Below, piece after piece: positions 22,787 to 33,984 of a DNA stretch of 64,000 nt. The first letter of the stretch is position 1; the number at the start of each line of letters is the position of its first letter. The position numbers were made by a program, and so were the translations under genes. Source of the DNA: Mya arenaria (lineage: Eukaryota > Mollusca > Bivalvia > Myida > Myidae). Location of the stretch: NCBI RefSeq assembly GCF_026914265.1, contig NC_069122.1:41309125-41373124 (forward strand), given 5' to 3'. The notes beneath the pieces are model-generated. The model searched no databases, was not told where the DNA came from, and saw only the letters and a program-made list of their open reading frames with translations.

Positions 22787-22959
22787 GAACATGACATTGT
22801 CACACCACCTGCATGAGGGATAGGCAGTGTTTTCACTCCTTTATAGTTATCATACTTCACTTATGATTGGCCAATGCGAGTCATATTATGCAATTGTGTT
22901 GTCGTTAAAAATATATCTGCAATATTGTATTGTCGTTAAAATAATCTGGGATACCAACA

Positions 22960-23061
22960 TGATGAGTCCAGCCTATAAACTGGAAACCCAGACCATATGT
23001 TTCATCAGAAAAACTCCAGTTCATGCGAGGAAGCGGAGAAGGATAGACGACAGTGTCCAGC
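22960..23061 (+). promoter_or_regulatory. Putative promoter/5' UTR block shared with the paralogue
   Basis: 'actggaaacccagacc...gtttcatc' resembles 'attggaaacccaatgt...acttcatc' upstream of the second receptor (41580-41640). A TATA-like 'cctataaac' sits at about 22972. Conservation with the paralogue supports a regulatory or leader role; the exact start site is unknown. Confidence 0.4.
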
Positions 23062-26000
23062 ATGAGTAAGTTCTATTTATTTTCAATCAATTTGAAATTC
23101 CTTGTGCCTTCATTATAGAATGAAATTTAGATGTATATCGGAAGTATTGGACTATATATAAGTTGATTTCGTAACATTTTCACAGTCACATTAAAATAAT
23201 TGTATAAGGTTGTGTGTTTTTTAAAGTATGAATTTTTTTATATTCAATAAAATAATTGAAGAAAAAGAATATTAGATACTATTAAGTTATTTTATCATAT
23301 GACCAGTAAGGTACTTATATAACTTGACTTTAGATATGAAATGACTAAAGCTGTTAAATAGGCCTAAAAAAAAATGTTTGGTTAGGGTTACATCCTTTTC
23401 AAAAATAGGTAGGGTAGGTAGGCTTTTTATTTTTTTTATTTATTTTTTTATTAGGCTTTATATAAGAATATCATTTTCATCATTGGAGAATGGTGTTAAA
23501 GTTATCTTCTGTATAAGCATTTAAGGTTTAAACTACATATTGAAAGCAATTAAAAAAAAAAAAAAAACGAATTTTTTTTTTTTTTTTTTTTTTTTTAGTT
23601 TTTCCTTCTTTTTTCAAACTGACTATAAAAACGGTAGGGTCGGCGCCTATTCCGTAGGTAGGGTCGGGTAACCGGAACCAAATGTATTTTTTTTAGGCCA
23701 TACCGGCCCAGGATTGTATAATTAGTTCAAGTTTCATTTTAAGTCACGATTCAAACAAGAGCTTTAAAAATGATGAGTGCTTTATATATATTATGCTTTC
23801 TGAATATAATTTATTGACACTGACATTTAGTTGTCGAGTCGAGCATTTTGTATAATAGTTTTGAAGAAATTATTTTGATAAATTTAGATAAACTTTTATA
23901 ACAGAATTGGAATGAGGGAACCCACGTGACGTAAGCCTGCGTGTAGGTATTTTTAGAAGCGCTGTGTGAGGGACGTTCAATAAATAATGATACTTCCATT
24001 CAAATTTTCATACGGATGTGTTTACATAAAATATACAAATATAATTATCTACTTTAAATACTGAAAGTATGACCTTTTTACCACATGTTCTAAACATGTT
24101 GTCGTCAATAAATAATGAATGTATGGTACTTTGAATTTAATACGACGTATAGTGGACTGATTTCCAATTTCACTGATGAAAAACATTCAAATTCTTCATT
24201 TTCTTTCGGCAGCCATTTCTCAATTCCGAAACACTTTGTTTAAATGGTGAAAACGTAATGAAGCATAACAAATTATAAAGATGAATCGCAACCTCTAAAG
24301 AATAATTCTTTTGGAATAAGAAAAATAGATAAAGGTAAATTTGTGAATGCTTTGTCAGAATTTTTTCCAGAATACTTATTAACATTAGTCATTCTTAACT
24401 GCCAGGCTAAACGTCATTAAAAAGCATGGACGTCATTTTAGAATGACTAACTTTCATATACACTAAAAATGGCCTCATAAACCACTTTCAAGAATAATAA
24501 AATTTCGAACTGTTTAGAGTTTAAAGAAGATTGGTTGATTTATAAAATCAGTTTTAATATACCAAAGCTTTGAAATATTTTCGGAATCGTGACACCATTA
24601 AAAATATTGAACGCCCCTCGTCATAAAAAATGTGATATGATAACGCTTTGGGTTCCCATTTGGATAACTATCTATTAATAGTGCTCTAATTACGATATCT
24701 ACTTTCAATGCTATAATAATTTCATAGTCATGTTTATTTGTCATATTAAACTGACAACTGATCTCATGGCCTCATTTTCCATTAAAGTCAATAAACAATT
24801 AGAAAATCTTGTATTAATTATGTGACCAAGGCAAAACAACGAACACAATGTGAGTTTGTTTGTAATTATTAGGTTTACCTTTTTATTTATCTTCTAGTCT
24901 CTTAAATATTCTATTTAAAGCATTTACGTCAATTCAAACACAAAGCTATCATAACTGGGACCAAAATATATAACTCGCCTGACCAAACTTTTAAGAAACA
25001 ATGCCCTTATAACATGATCAAGCTAAACTCACTTTTATGTTTTAGAATAGTTTATTCAATATTCTTAATTTAAAGGGACTCGCTCATGGTTTGTAAAATG
25101 CACTTTTTTATTACGAAATAAAATATGGCAGATCATTAGTTGCGTTAAAACTAAAGGTACTGAGAGCTGGAACCCTTCAGCAAATGTTGATATTTGCTAA
25201 AATATCGTCTTTCAAGACATCAGTAGCGTTACTAACGGGGTTCAGCGATTCGTTGTTGCGTTATAGGTTGATTAATTTTATCCCGTAAAGCATTAGTTAC
25301 GCGATTCAGTGAAAGGCTGCAGCGTGATTAGTTAATTGACATTATCACTTGATGCTACCAATAACGGTTAAAATATCCGTCTTCTAGGGTGCAAGTCCTT
25401 TTGGGCGAGTAGATATGGTAGCAGTTTTCGATATTTTCTTGACTGTTCCAGACGTGGGTTCGCTACCCATTTTAACCCGGTTTTATATTATACTTTACGT
25501 TTTATACTATAAGAGGTATCTTTTTCTGAAACTTCGGTATTAAAGAGTAAAATAATCACTATATAAGCGCTTTAAGGTGCATAACCGGGCACACTTATTT
25601 TTGGTCCGAAAACATGAGCAAGTCCCTTTAAAACCATTTTTTTTTTGTAAAATCAAGTTAAGTAATTTAAGAAATTTTGAGGAAATTGAATAATTGTTAA
25701 GGGAGGGGACTCTTTCTCATTGCCGAAGGTTCAGTTGTCTGCGCTTTTTTTATTTTGGCGCCTTTCTCACTTGTTCTTTAGTTTTAATCTGGTTCGTACG
25801 TGTGTTTTCGGTTTTGAAAACGACGATTCTTGACCCCTGAACTCCGTCATTGCGCCAACACATTGCAACAAAAATGGATGACCAGTGTTGATAGGAACCA
25901 AAATGGAGGTTATACAAATTGCATAGATTTGGTGTTTATTAGATCCGTGCTTGGCACTGGTGTTCCTTGTTTTTTTAATTAACATATGCAAATTAAAAAG

Positions 26001-26646
26001 AACAAAAATACAAAAGATTTCCTATTCAGTTACTGTAAGTGTTCACCGGCGTCTGATATTATTTTCAAAAAGTAGAATAACGTTTTCTTTATTGGATTTT
26101 GTTAAAGGAATGTGTTTGGCTTAATGGGATTTAAACACTAGATAATTTTGTGAATAGAATACAGGAATGGTATGTCTGACTGATTTGACTGATTTAGAGA
26201 CAAATATTAAGACAGCTTGGTAATGGGATTCCAGCATATGACGTCATACAAGATAACTATACAATATATTATATATTATTTTAGGATATGATCCGATTGA
26301 TGGGATTCCATCAAGTCCTTAAAGTAGATATATTGTATTTATGAATGAAAGTCTTGATTCGTTTCAGATAACATAACCTGAGCAACTGTCAAACGTGTTT
26401 TCAATTCAGCATGCAATCGTAGCAACTCGGCCTTCTCCGGCAAGCTTCGAGATAATCAATTCTGTCGGATACTGGCCGAGGTGTTCCGATTGTTCAGCAT
26501 GTTGATTCTCGGCATTTTGTTCACTATTTAATAGACCTTTGCATTCAAAATACGTGTAAACACTTTTAATAGTAACACTAATTGTATCTGATTGTATCGT
26601 ATGTAAATAACGGTATGGTTTTGGTGCGGAAAAAATAGCTTTGCAT

Positions 26647-26685
<39 letters not shown>

Positions 26686-27327
26686 CATGACATGGCTTTC
26701 AGTATTAACCTTTATTAATATTGACCCTTAACTCTCATAACTTCTTCGCTGCGTCACTAGTCAGCAACAAGTGAACATGTTTTGTTTTTGTTTTCTTATT
26801 TTTTTTCGTTTTGGCCATTTTGCTAGTAAGTAATTCATCTTGGTGTGTGTTTTGTATTATTTTATCTTTCTGTTTCATATAAAGATATTTTCCAAGCATT
26901 TCACACGCATATATCACACAAATAAATAAAGATTTGTCAGAATTATTCTAATACGAGTTCCTTCCATTACTTTAATTTCTTGAACACAGGGTGAAAAAGT
27001 CCAACACTTAATATAAAAATGAATTTATAAACTAAGCTTTAAGACTTAAATAACATTGAGTTACGTTTCATTCAAAGCTTTGGCGTCCCAACTTCCCTGG
27101 TTACCATGGATACTAGCTGTTTTTCTGCGGGTGTCACTGGGCAGTGTGGTATTCAGTGGAACACCCTGTTACACGGACATCTGTTCCACGTAAGTTAACT
27201 ATGATGATTTATATCATTATTGTTATCACTCATTGCATTTGATGGTTTTGTTCTTGTTGCTTCTGTTGATATACATAATGCTAGTCGAAAAATTGTAGTT
27301 GTTAAATTAGTAATAATAGTATCAACC

Positions 27328-27394
<67 letters not shown>

Positions 27395-30300
27395 TGGTGG
27401 TGGTGGTGGTGGTGGTGGCGGCGCGGGGGCGGCGGCGTGGTGGTGGTGGTGGCAGTAGCAGTATCAGCAGTAGCAGCAGTAATAGTAGTAGTAGCAGTAG
27501 TAGTAGAGTCGGAAGAGAAGTAGTTCTGGCTTCCATAACTTTAATGTAGATATTTTTATTTTTTGAAGTTTACAACATATTGAACACGTCCCAAAAGGTA
27601 ATAAATAACGTGTTCGCTGACGTTCTTTAGCTAGAGGAGAAGTAGAGGTGGAGGAGACGGAAGATGAGTAGCAGTAGTAAAAGCTAACTAGTAGGAGAAG
27701 TAGTTGCGGTAGTGATAGCGGCAGCGGTCGTGGTAGTTGTAGTAGTATATTCTGCTGTTATCATAAAGCTATGATCTAGGTGATGGTTTCTTCCAGTGAG
27801 AAGTTCTGTGATGATGGAGTGCGGCACTGCCGACTGTGTGACGACATCCGGGATGACTGTATGAAAACGTCGCTTCCGGCGGACTGCATGTCATGGTGTA
27901 TAGGTGAGTCATAGGAATTGTTGATGTTGTCAAGACAACGAACGAATCGCTCGTCTCGTAATTATTGCTTTATATAGACGCATTATCGGAACACTTCGGC
28001 CATTTTCAAACAAATATAATATATCTCGAAGCTTGCTGGAGATGGCCGAGTTGTTCCGATTAAGTAATTGGAAGGATTCATTTGATTGTTATACCACGTG
28101 ATAAATTACGTCATAAATGTAACGTCGGAAGGCAACATTTTGCTTAATAAAGACTTAAAACAATGATAGATTTTCTTTTTCTTCATCATTTTAAACGGAA
28201 CAATGGGCAGTCTATGCCACTTAAAGAGCTCCGCCTTTGTTTTATAACTTAGTTTGATTAGGTGATTGGTTTCCTTAAACACTTTGTCAAATATGTTTCC
28301 AAAATGATGTTTTAACAGTGTTCCATCAGGCGGCGGTTTTGTGAAAAGGTTTCATTTGTTTTAAGAAAGTAAACTCTCAATCAAACTCTGGTGAAATACC
28401 GAAGGGGCTCTGTAAGCGGCGTAGACTGCGCTATGTTTCATTTAAAATGGTAAAGAAATAGTAAAGTTATATTTGTATAAGTGTATTTTCGAAGCAAAGT
28501 GTTGCCTTCCTACGAAGCATTTATGGTGGTTAGCGCCCCCGCTTCTCGCCAATGCGACCCGGGTTCGATTACCGGCCCGGGCGCATGGTTGTTTGGTTGG
28601 TGGTCACCAGGACAGATTAGTAGGTTTTCTCCGGGAACTCTAGTTTCCCTCACAACACAAGACAACACTCTCGCGCGACATCGTACCAACGAGAGTGACT
28701 AAGTATAAGTTAATGTAACTTTCTTCACAATCGTTGTAAAATAAATCAAGTTTAAACGAAGCACTTATGACGCAATTACACTGTTTACACTTTCAGGCTA
28801 TTTGACGAACAAAGGCGTGGAATCTATCATACAAAGAAACAAAGGTAAACTACGTGTATCTCAATCGTTTGTTTCGCTCATATAAGATACGTAAAAAATG
28901 TATGTAAAAGATGTGCCATTTGAATATTAAACCTCCTTAAACATATGGTACGCGGTATTCATTTTTTTCGTAGGGCGAAGGGGTAGGCAGAAAGTAAAAA
29001 TGGACAAAATATGGTATACGCAGACTTTTTAATTTCTTTTCGCTGTCTTTGTTGTGAATTTGCATTCGGAACTCCTCCATCGAAAACAACACGGATGTAT
29101 ATGGACGGGTTAACAATGTCAGAAATATTAACACTTCAACTACGCTGCAAGTAGATCGCTTAGTAATTTCAATTTAGCAGTAAACTTAGTGACTTAACAA
29201 ATGGGAATCTTAATCATGTTTGCAATAAAACGATTCACTGGCAATCACTTTAAGCTTGGAGATTCATATACACGTTAAAACAACTCATTTAATTAATAAT
29301 ATTATTTGAAATTTTACGAACTACTTCTGTGCCGGCATACATATGAGGTTGTTTTCGATAGAAAATGGCCGAGGAGTTCCGAATGGTGAATAAGGGGACG
29401 TAATTCGACCCCTGCAAGTTCGTCAACTTTGCCACAAAAATATTTCCCTACATTGTGTCAATGTTCCCCTTCAAACGTTTCTGTTACATGTGCTAATGGA
29501 AAGCAACTGACAAACATCAGTAGAAAGCATTAGAGGTGGAGATAGAGGCATTTTACTTGATTAAAATTACATGATTTAAGTAATATCATTCTCCTTCATC
29601 AGAGGTTTGATAATGATAAATCTGTAGTACGCATAGCATCATCACTCTGGTGAACGAGAATGAGTATTATTTGCCTGTATTCAAAATTCCCTTTTCTCCG
29701 GCCATAATCGATCTTGGAAGGGCCCCGGGCCCATTCCCCTAAAGCCAAGAGGCAGTCCTTAAACGATAGGATTGATTGATTCACAAGTCAAGAGAATAAT
29801 ACACCCCGCCAATGCATATGTGACTATAATTACACATCTTATAATTTATACGTCTCAGTAAAATCCTACATGTGTTCTTTAAATACAGTTGCCGACTGTC
29901 CAGACCTAGGCCCGCTTGAACATGGAAACTACATAAATGTTTCTAATTATCGTCACGGAAATACCGTTACGTTTACGTGTGATGAGGGATACCGGCTGGT
30001 CGGCATGAACACGTCAACGTGCGAGGACTTCAAGACGTGGTCCACTCCTGTGCCCGTGTGTGAAGGTACGTGGCATTCACATACTTGGTTGATCGCTAAC
30101 ATGTAAGAGCGTTTATCCAACCAATGTAGATTATAAATTTACGAGTCACATGCTGATCATGAACAAACGAATACACATGGAAATGGATTCAAAACATTTT
30201 TTGCTGATCAATTAAGTTATGCACCAGTCAATTGTAACCACGCCCCCCCCCCCCAGGTCCGGGGGTATACCGGGGATAGCCGGGGAAATGGGCCGTGATT

Positions 30301-33072
30301 TTACCTTTCAGGTGGCCCCGCAGTGCCGGGTGAATGCGGTGGTTTTGTATTCGCTTTAAATATAGCGGGGAATGGGCCTTACTTAAAGGGTCCCTGGGGT
30401 GCGGGGGCATTTGGCTGGGATTTTACCATCTGTTCGTCACCGCAGGGCGGGGATTTTAGCTGGGGTTGGTTGGACCGAAAGTCAAAGTCCCCGCTATTTT
30501 CCGGACCTGGGGGGGGGGGGCGTGGTTACAATTGTCTGGTGCATTATTATCAAGGGCGGTCCTAATCCGATTTAGGGTCATATAAATTCTGTTCGCAAAC
30601 TACAGTCACGTTAACCAAAAGTTGTTAACAATACGAACATTATGGGCATGCCACTCAATGGACATCACACTCTTATGGCCCATGTATTGTCTGTGATTAC
30701 TTGCGTATCTGGACATCTCTTTAACCAACTCTACTTGGTGCGCCGTGTGTTGAGTCCGTATTTGTATTTGTATACTATGTAATCGTTAGATGACATAAAT
30801 TTAAATATCAATGGTTTAGAATTGGCGGAGTAAGCGTACCGAACTAGCCCTTCTTAATCAATAAGATTTAATTCAGGTCATCTAAATGACTTAGAATACA
30901 ACCTCATTGGCTGATACATTGTCAACGCAAAATCTAACGTAGTGATTGTGTATCGGATGAGTTGCTGTGGGCGGATCTCTATACACCGGCGAAACGTGAA
31001 ATTCTCAATGATGAAGCCTATCTGCTTAAATGATTGGCTATCTGCTATAAGATTGGCTGTAAACGTAGGTTGTATTTTAAGAGTAATTCGAACGTTTTTT
31101 CATCAACAATGTTTTCCTTACAGTTAATTTTCATTTTCAGAGGTTAAAGTGTTTGTTTCCGCCGGCTGGCGGAATGCAACGATCGTACAGGCGCCTTTCA
31201 TCGTTATCCTTCTGATTATTCTGATCCTTATGGTGTACTATATTGTTCGTCTGCGCATGCGACAATCTCCGAAGGATGAAGAAAGTGCGGTCAATGGGGC
31301 AGCCCTCAACGCCGACAAAAGTGCGGTCGGTTCTGTAGTTGAACAAAAAGAAACGGATACAAGAAGTTATTCTTTGAAATCAAATAGTAGCGAAGATTCT
31401 GGGATTGAGAGCAGCCGGGAAAGCCGAACTGTTAGTGAAGAAAGAGGTGGTGCCATAGGAAGGGGCCTTGACACGGAGCGCGATACCTTATCTGGAAGAG
31501 ACACACACGGACCCCCCAGCAGAGGAGCCGCAAGTGAACCAAACATAGATCAGGACGGCGGGATAGGGAGTGCTCCTTCAACGAAGCGCGCCGAAAGTGA
31601 ACCCAATAGGGAGTCCCACCCCCGCACAAGAAGTTGTCACGCAGGCGAACGTCATTCAGGCGAAAGTGACACAGGTGAAAGTGACGCGGGCGAACGGCAC
31701 AAACCCACACACGGCAACACCGATAGATCACAAGGTAAATATTATAAGTATCTTCCATGGTCGTGAGTGTAAGGTAGGTTCATTCCGACCCGAGCGTAGA
31801 GTGTTTTGCGGAAACGAGGTTACTTATCTTACACGAGCGGCTATGGTAGATGCTTTTTCTCCCACCTCAGTTAAACAAAATTAAGTAAAAATGTATTTTT
31901 TTGCTGGAACTCTTTTGTGCTTAGTGAAAATAATTGCGTACGGATATGCGATAATTCATGGTTGTCATGGATATTCGCGCAGTGATTCAGAGTATGTAAA
32001 TGGTTTGATCGGTCTTTAAATAGTTCTAAGAAAAGTGAAGCATTATTTCTTGAAAGGTGCGTGAAAACTGTTTTCTGGTGACATTTGAAGCGAGAAATAA
32101 TTAAATAGCGATCTAAATGTTGCCACAAGACAAGGTTTCCATGATGCGCTACAGACGACAGTCTTCAACAAGGGAGGTAATAACAATGTGGTGCCCATTA
32201 AAAGAAGTTCCATACGGGCATTTTATCTTCGCCCGTGGGCAAGATAAGAATTTCTAGCATGGTTAAATTAATGGATCTACTTATCTGAGTTGGGAGAAAA
32301 GAATATCTAGCATGGTTAAATTATTGGATCTACTTATCTGAGGTGGGAGAAAAATATGTATGTATTGTTAATACCACTGAGATAGCAGAGTTATATAACT
32401 TGGTTTTTCATTTACAATTCAATTGAGTATTTGTTTCTATTGTATTACTCTACTCTTTAGTATTTGCTTTATTTACGAACTCATAATTTAAACACTCATT
32501 TTTATTTTCTTTATCTTTTAGGAGATGGAGTGCCATACACGTATAATATTATTGATAATTCAACGACCGTTAGCAGCGTGGCGTTCCACGTGAATAGTAA
32601 TAATATAGATATCCGTGAAACATTAAACTACAAATCAGGTGATAGAAATTCTTCGTCTGTGGCGTATAAATCTAACAACGACAGTAACAACGTCAGAAGC
32701 AACAACACCGAGAATGATAAAGACAACGTTGGACCTCGCAAATCGGAAACAGCGGCCGCTCCAAATGACGCATCTAGCTGCACCGGCCGAAACTCGCCAC
32801 AAACCGGAAGTGTTGATCTCGCACGCGCCGCTAAGAACCAAGTTCCTGCAGACGATATTAAGTTCGGAACTCCGGAATCGAATCTGACAAAGTGCCAGCA
32901 GCCGGAAGAGCAAGGTGGGCCGTCTGAATTGATCACAAATTCAGAAAAATGTTACCACAGTAAAAGCTCTCCTACTCAGCTGAATGTCCAGCTAAGCGAC
33001 GCGAGTGCCGCCCTCGGTGATAACGCTACGGATCCAGACAATTCCGAAAGGGACCCATTGCTCACACGCTAG
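23062..33072 (+). CDS. Type I receptor: eight-Cys module, one sushi domain, TM, long tail (receptor 1)
   Basis: Seven exons: 23062-23065 (ATG plus one base), 27078-27189, 27797-27903, 28797-28844, 29889-30065, 31141-31734, 32522-33072; 530 residues, complete. Residues 1-29 look like a signal peptide (LPWLPWILAVFL core). Cysteines 32, 37, 43, 50, 53, 60, 69 and 73 form a module whose C-x2-C-x6-C-x8-C-x3-C end resembles BCMA/Fn14-type TNF-receptor repeats. Residues 91-150 are a canonical sushi domain (C94, C121, C135, C148 and a Trp before the last Cys). A membrane span lies at about 164-185, followed by basic residues and a Ser/Asn/Glu-rich tail ending ERDPLLTR, an ExxxLL-type sorting signal. 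It is paralogous to 41753-47975. I do not know a named orthologue; ligand and pathway are unknown. Exon 1 is assigned from phase and homology. Confidence 0.8.
23359..23700. mobile_element. MITE family J, in receptor 1 intron 1
   Basis: Inverted ends 'aggcctaaaaaaaaatgttt' and 'ttttttttaggcca', each followed inward by 'ggttagggtta' or its counterpart. The interior has homopolymer A and T runs and 'ggtagggtaggtaggc' motifs. Fragment of the family at 20084. Confidence 0.6.
23705..25065. other. Receptor 1 intron 1, nothing recognised
   Basis: AT-rich, no coding frame with splice sites, no clear repeat. Confidence 0.4.
25070..25632. mobile_element. MITE family F, in receptor 1 intron 1
   Basis: 'tttaaagggactcgctcatg' at the left is complementary to 'catgagcaagtccctttaaa' at the right, giving about 20-bp inverted ends. 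Roughly 560 bp; interior non-coding. Confidence 0.65.
26405..26500. repeat. Small palindromic element (family N), copy 1
   Basis: 'caatcgtagcaactcggcc' and 'ggccgaggtgttccgattg' are inverted around an 'agcttcgagata' core. The same motif is embedded in MITE family B at about 5540-5670. Confidence 0.5.
26649..26685. repeat. Poly(T) tract
   Basis: Uninterrupted run of about 36 T in receptor 1 intron 1. Confidence 0.9.
27327..27512. repeat. (GTA)n/(GTG)n trinucleotide array in receptor 1 intron 2
   Basis: (gta)n grades into (gtg)n and then mixed gca/gta triplets. Open frames across it encode poly-Val or poly-Thr on either strand and are artefacts. Confidence 0.92.
27983..28068. repeat. Small palindromic element (family N), copy 2
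   Basis: 'atcggaacacttcggccat' and 'atggccgagttgttccgat' are near-perfect inverted arms around 'tatctcgaagcttgctgg'. In receptor 1 intron 3. Confidence 0.6.
28526..28755 (+). mobile_element. tRNA-derived SINE, full length
   Basis: The head carries an A box (GTGGTTAGCGCC) and a B box (GGGTTCGATTACC). A central block 'ggttttctccgggaactc' plus 'agtttccctcacaacacaag' follows, then a tail 'gttgtaaaataaatcaag'. A 14-bp target duplication, acgaagcatttatg (28512-28525) and acgaagcacttatg (28756-28769), differs at one base and sets the ends. The central block recalls the conserved Meta-type domain of bivalve SINEs (from memory). Lies in receptor 1 intron 3. Confidence 0.85.
29063..29385. mobile_element. 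MITE family A, copy 3, in receptor 1 intron 4
   Basis: Inverted ends CATTCGGAACTCC... and ...GGAGTTCCGAATG. Flanks gtgaatttg and gtgaataag agree at 7 of 9. The left inverted repeat has lost part of the GGCCATTTT stretch, so it is slightly shorter than the other copies. Confidence 0.8.
30220..30543. mobile_element. GC-rich MITE family I, in receptor 1 intron 5
   Basis: Inverted ends of about 45 bp: TGCACCAGTCAATTGTAACC, then 'acgcccc' and a C run, mirrored at the right. TTA on both sides (30217-30219, 30544-30546) suggests a 3-bp duplication. It is strikingly GC-rich against its surroundings. A 61-bp relative is at 43079. Confidence 0.75.
30815..31045. repeat. Dispersed repeat family M, copy 2
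   Basis: 'ggagtaagcgtaccgaacta', 'ctcattggctgatacattgt' and 'gtgtatcggatgagt' match 20585-20760. In receptor 1 intron 5, ending about 100 bases before the membrane exon. Confidence 0.45.
31746..32354 (+). mobile_element. Dispersed element family G, copy 1, in receptor 1 intron 6
   Basis: About 600 bp, running from 'gtatcttccatggtcgtgag' to 'ttatctgaggtgggagaaaa'. It matches the reverse complement of 51855-52452 over its length, including 'gacagtcttcaacaagggag'. A short internal duplication ('ctagcatggttaaatta') lies near its right end. It begins only 12 bases after the exon-6 donor. Confidence 0.75.
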
Positions 33073-33984
33073 CAGCGATGGCATTGTTTCACAGTTATTT
33101 ATAATCAACCAATCCTTCTAAGTTGTGTGTATTCGTTTTATTCTATTCTACTTGCAGTGTCTTATTTGGTTCTTTTTTGAAATATCAGTTTCCTGTGATC
33201 GCCATATATACCCAGTTTTTTATTCAGCACTTTGTAGTGATTGATTTTTGCTTATATTGAAATGGTTTGAATGTTGAACTCCCATTTTAGTCTACACATT
33301 TTGTTCAAAGCTATCTGTGATCAAAAATATGTATGTGATATTTTTGCTCATTATGTTCAACTCACATTTTATATTAGCATTTTTAGTTGGTGTTGTGTAA
33401 TTGTTTGTTTTGTTGTTGTTTTTTGTTTTACTTTAATTTTTCATTCCATTAAACCATTATTCATGTTCGGGCAGTTAATTCTTGTACCCCTCATTTGCTC
33501 AACAATAAAAATACACAATAATATTTATATATATTTGAAACACTTGATCGCGTGTAGCTGTGAACAATTCTTTACCTGGGACCGTAAAAATATCATCGAG
33601 TCAAGCAAACAGAATAAGTGTGAAATTCTTTCAAGGGACCACGAAAATGATCCACGAGAAATTGAGCCATCCAATCGAATTTTATATTGCTGCTGCTGAT
33701 GATGATGATGAAGAAGATGAAGATAAGAATGATAAGATGATGATTGAGATGATGATGAAGATGATAGCGTTTTCACCGGTCCTTGGGAGTTCGATTGTAT
33801 TTGGTTTGTTATTTTTTTCCAAAACTTACACATATGAGTAATAATTCATTTATATATTTTCATTTGTTGATTACTGATCTATCGATCTCCATGCATTTTA
33901 TGAACTTTTTTTATATTTCGGCAATGATCATGGGTCATTTTGACCTAATTCATTGCGTGCATGTCATGTGTTTAGTTTGAAATA
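33073..33984 (+). other. 3' flank of receptor 1 with polyadenylation signal
   Basis: AATAAA at 33504-33509 is the best candidate signal, about 430 bases after the stop. A 'gatgatgatgaag' purine tract lies at about 33697-33765. No further exon recognised. Confidence 0.45.

Noticed and set aside
27195-27549. Poly-Thr and poly-Val frames on opposite strands
   Set aside because: Trinucleotide microsatellite within receptor 1 intron 2.
30323-30565. Gly/Trp-rich 80-codon frame
   Set aside because: Lies entirely within the GC-rich MITE at 30220-30543 and crosses its inverted end.
33271-33699. 142-codon hydrophobic frame after receptor 1
   Set aside because: T-rich 3' flank containing the likely polyA signal; composition explains the hydrophobic residues.
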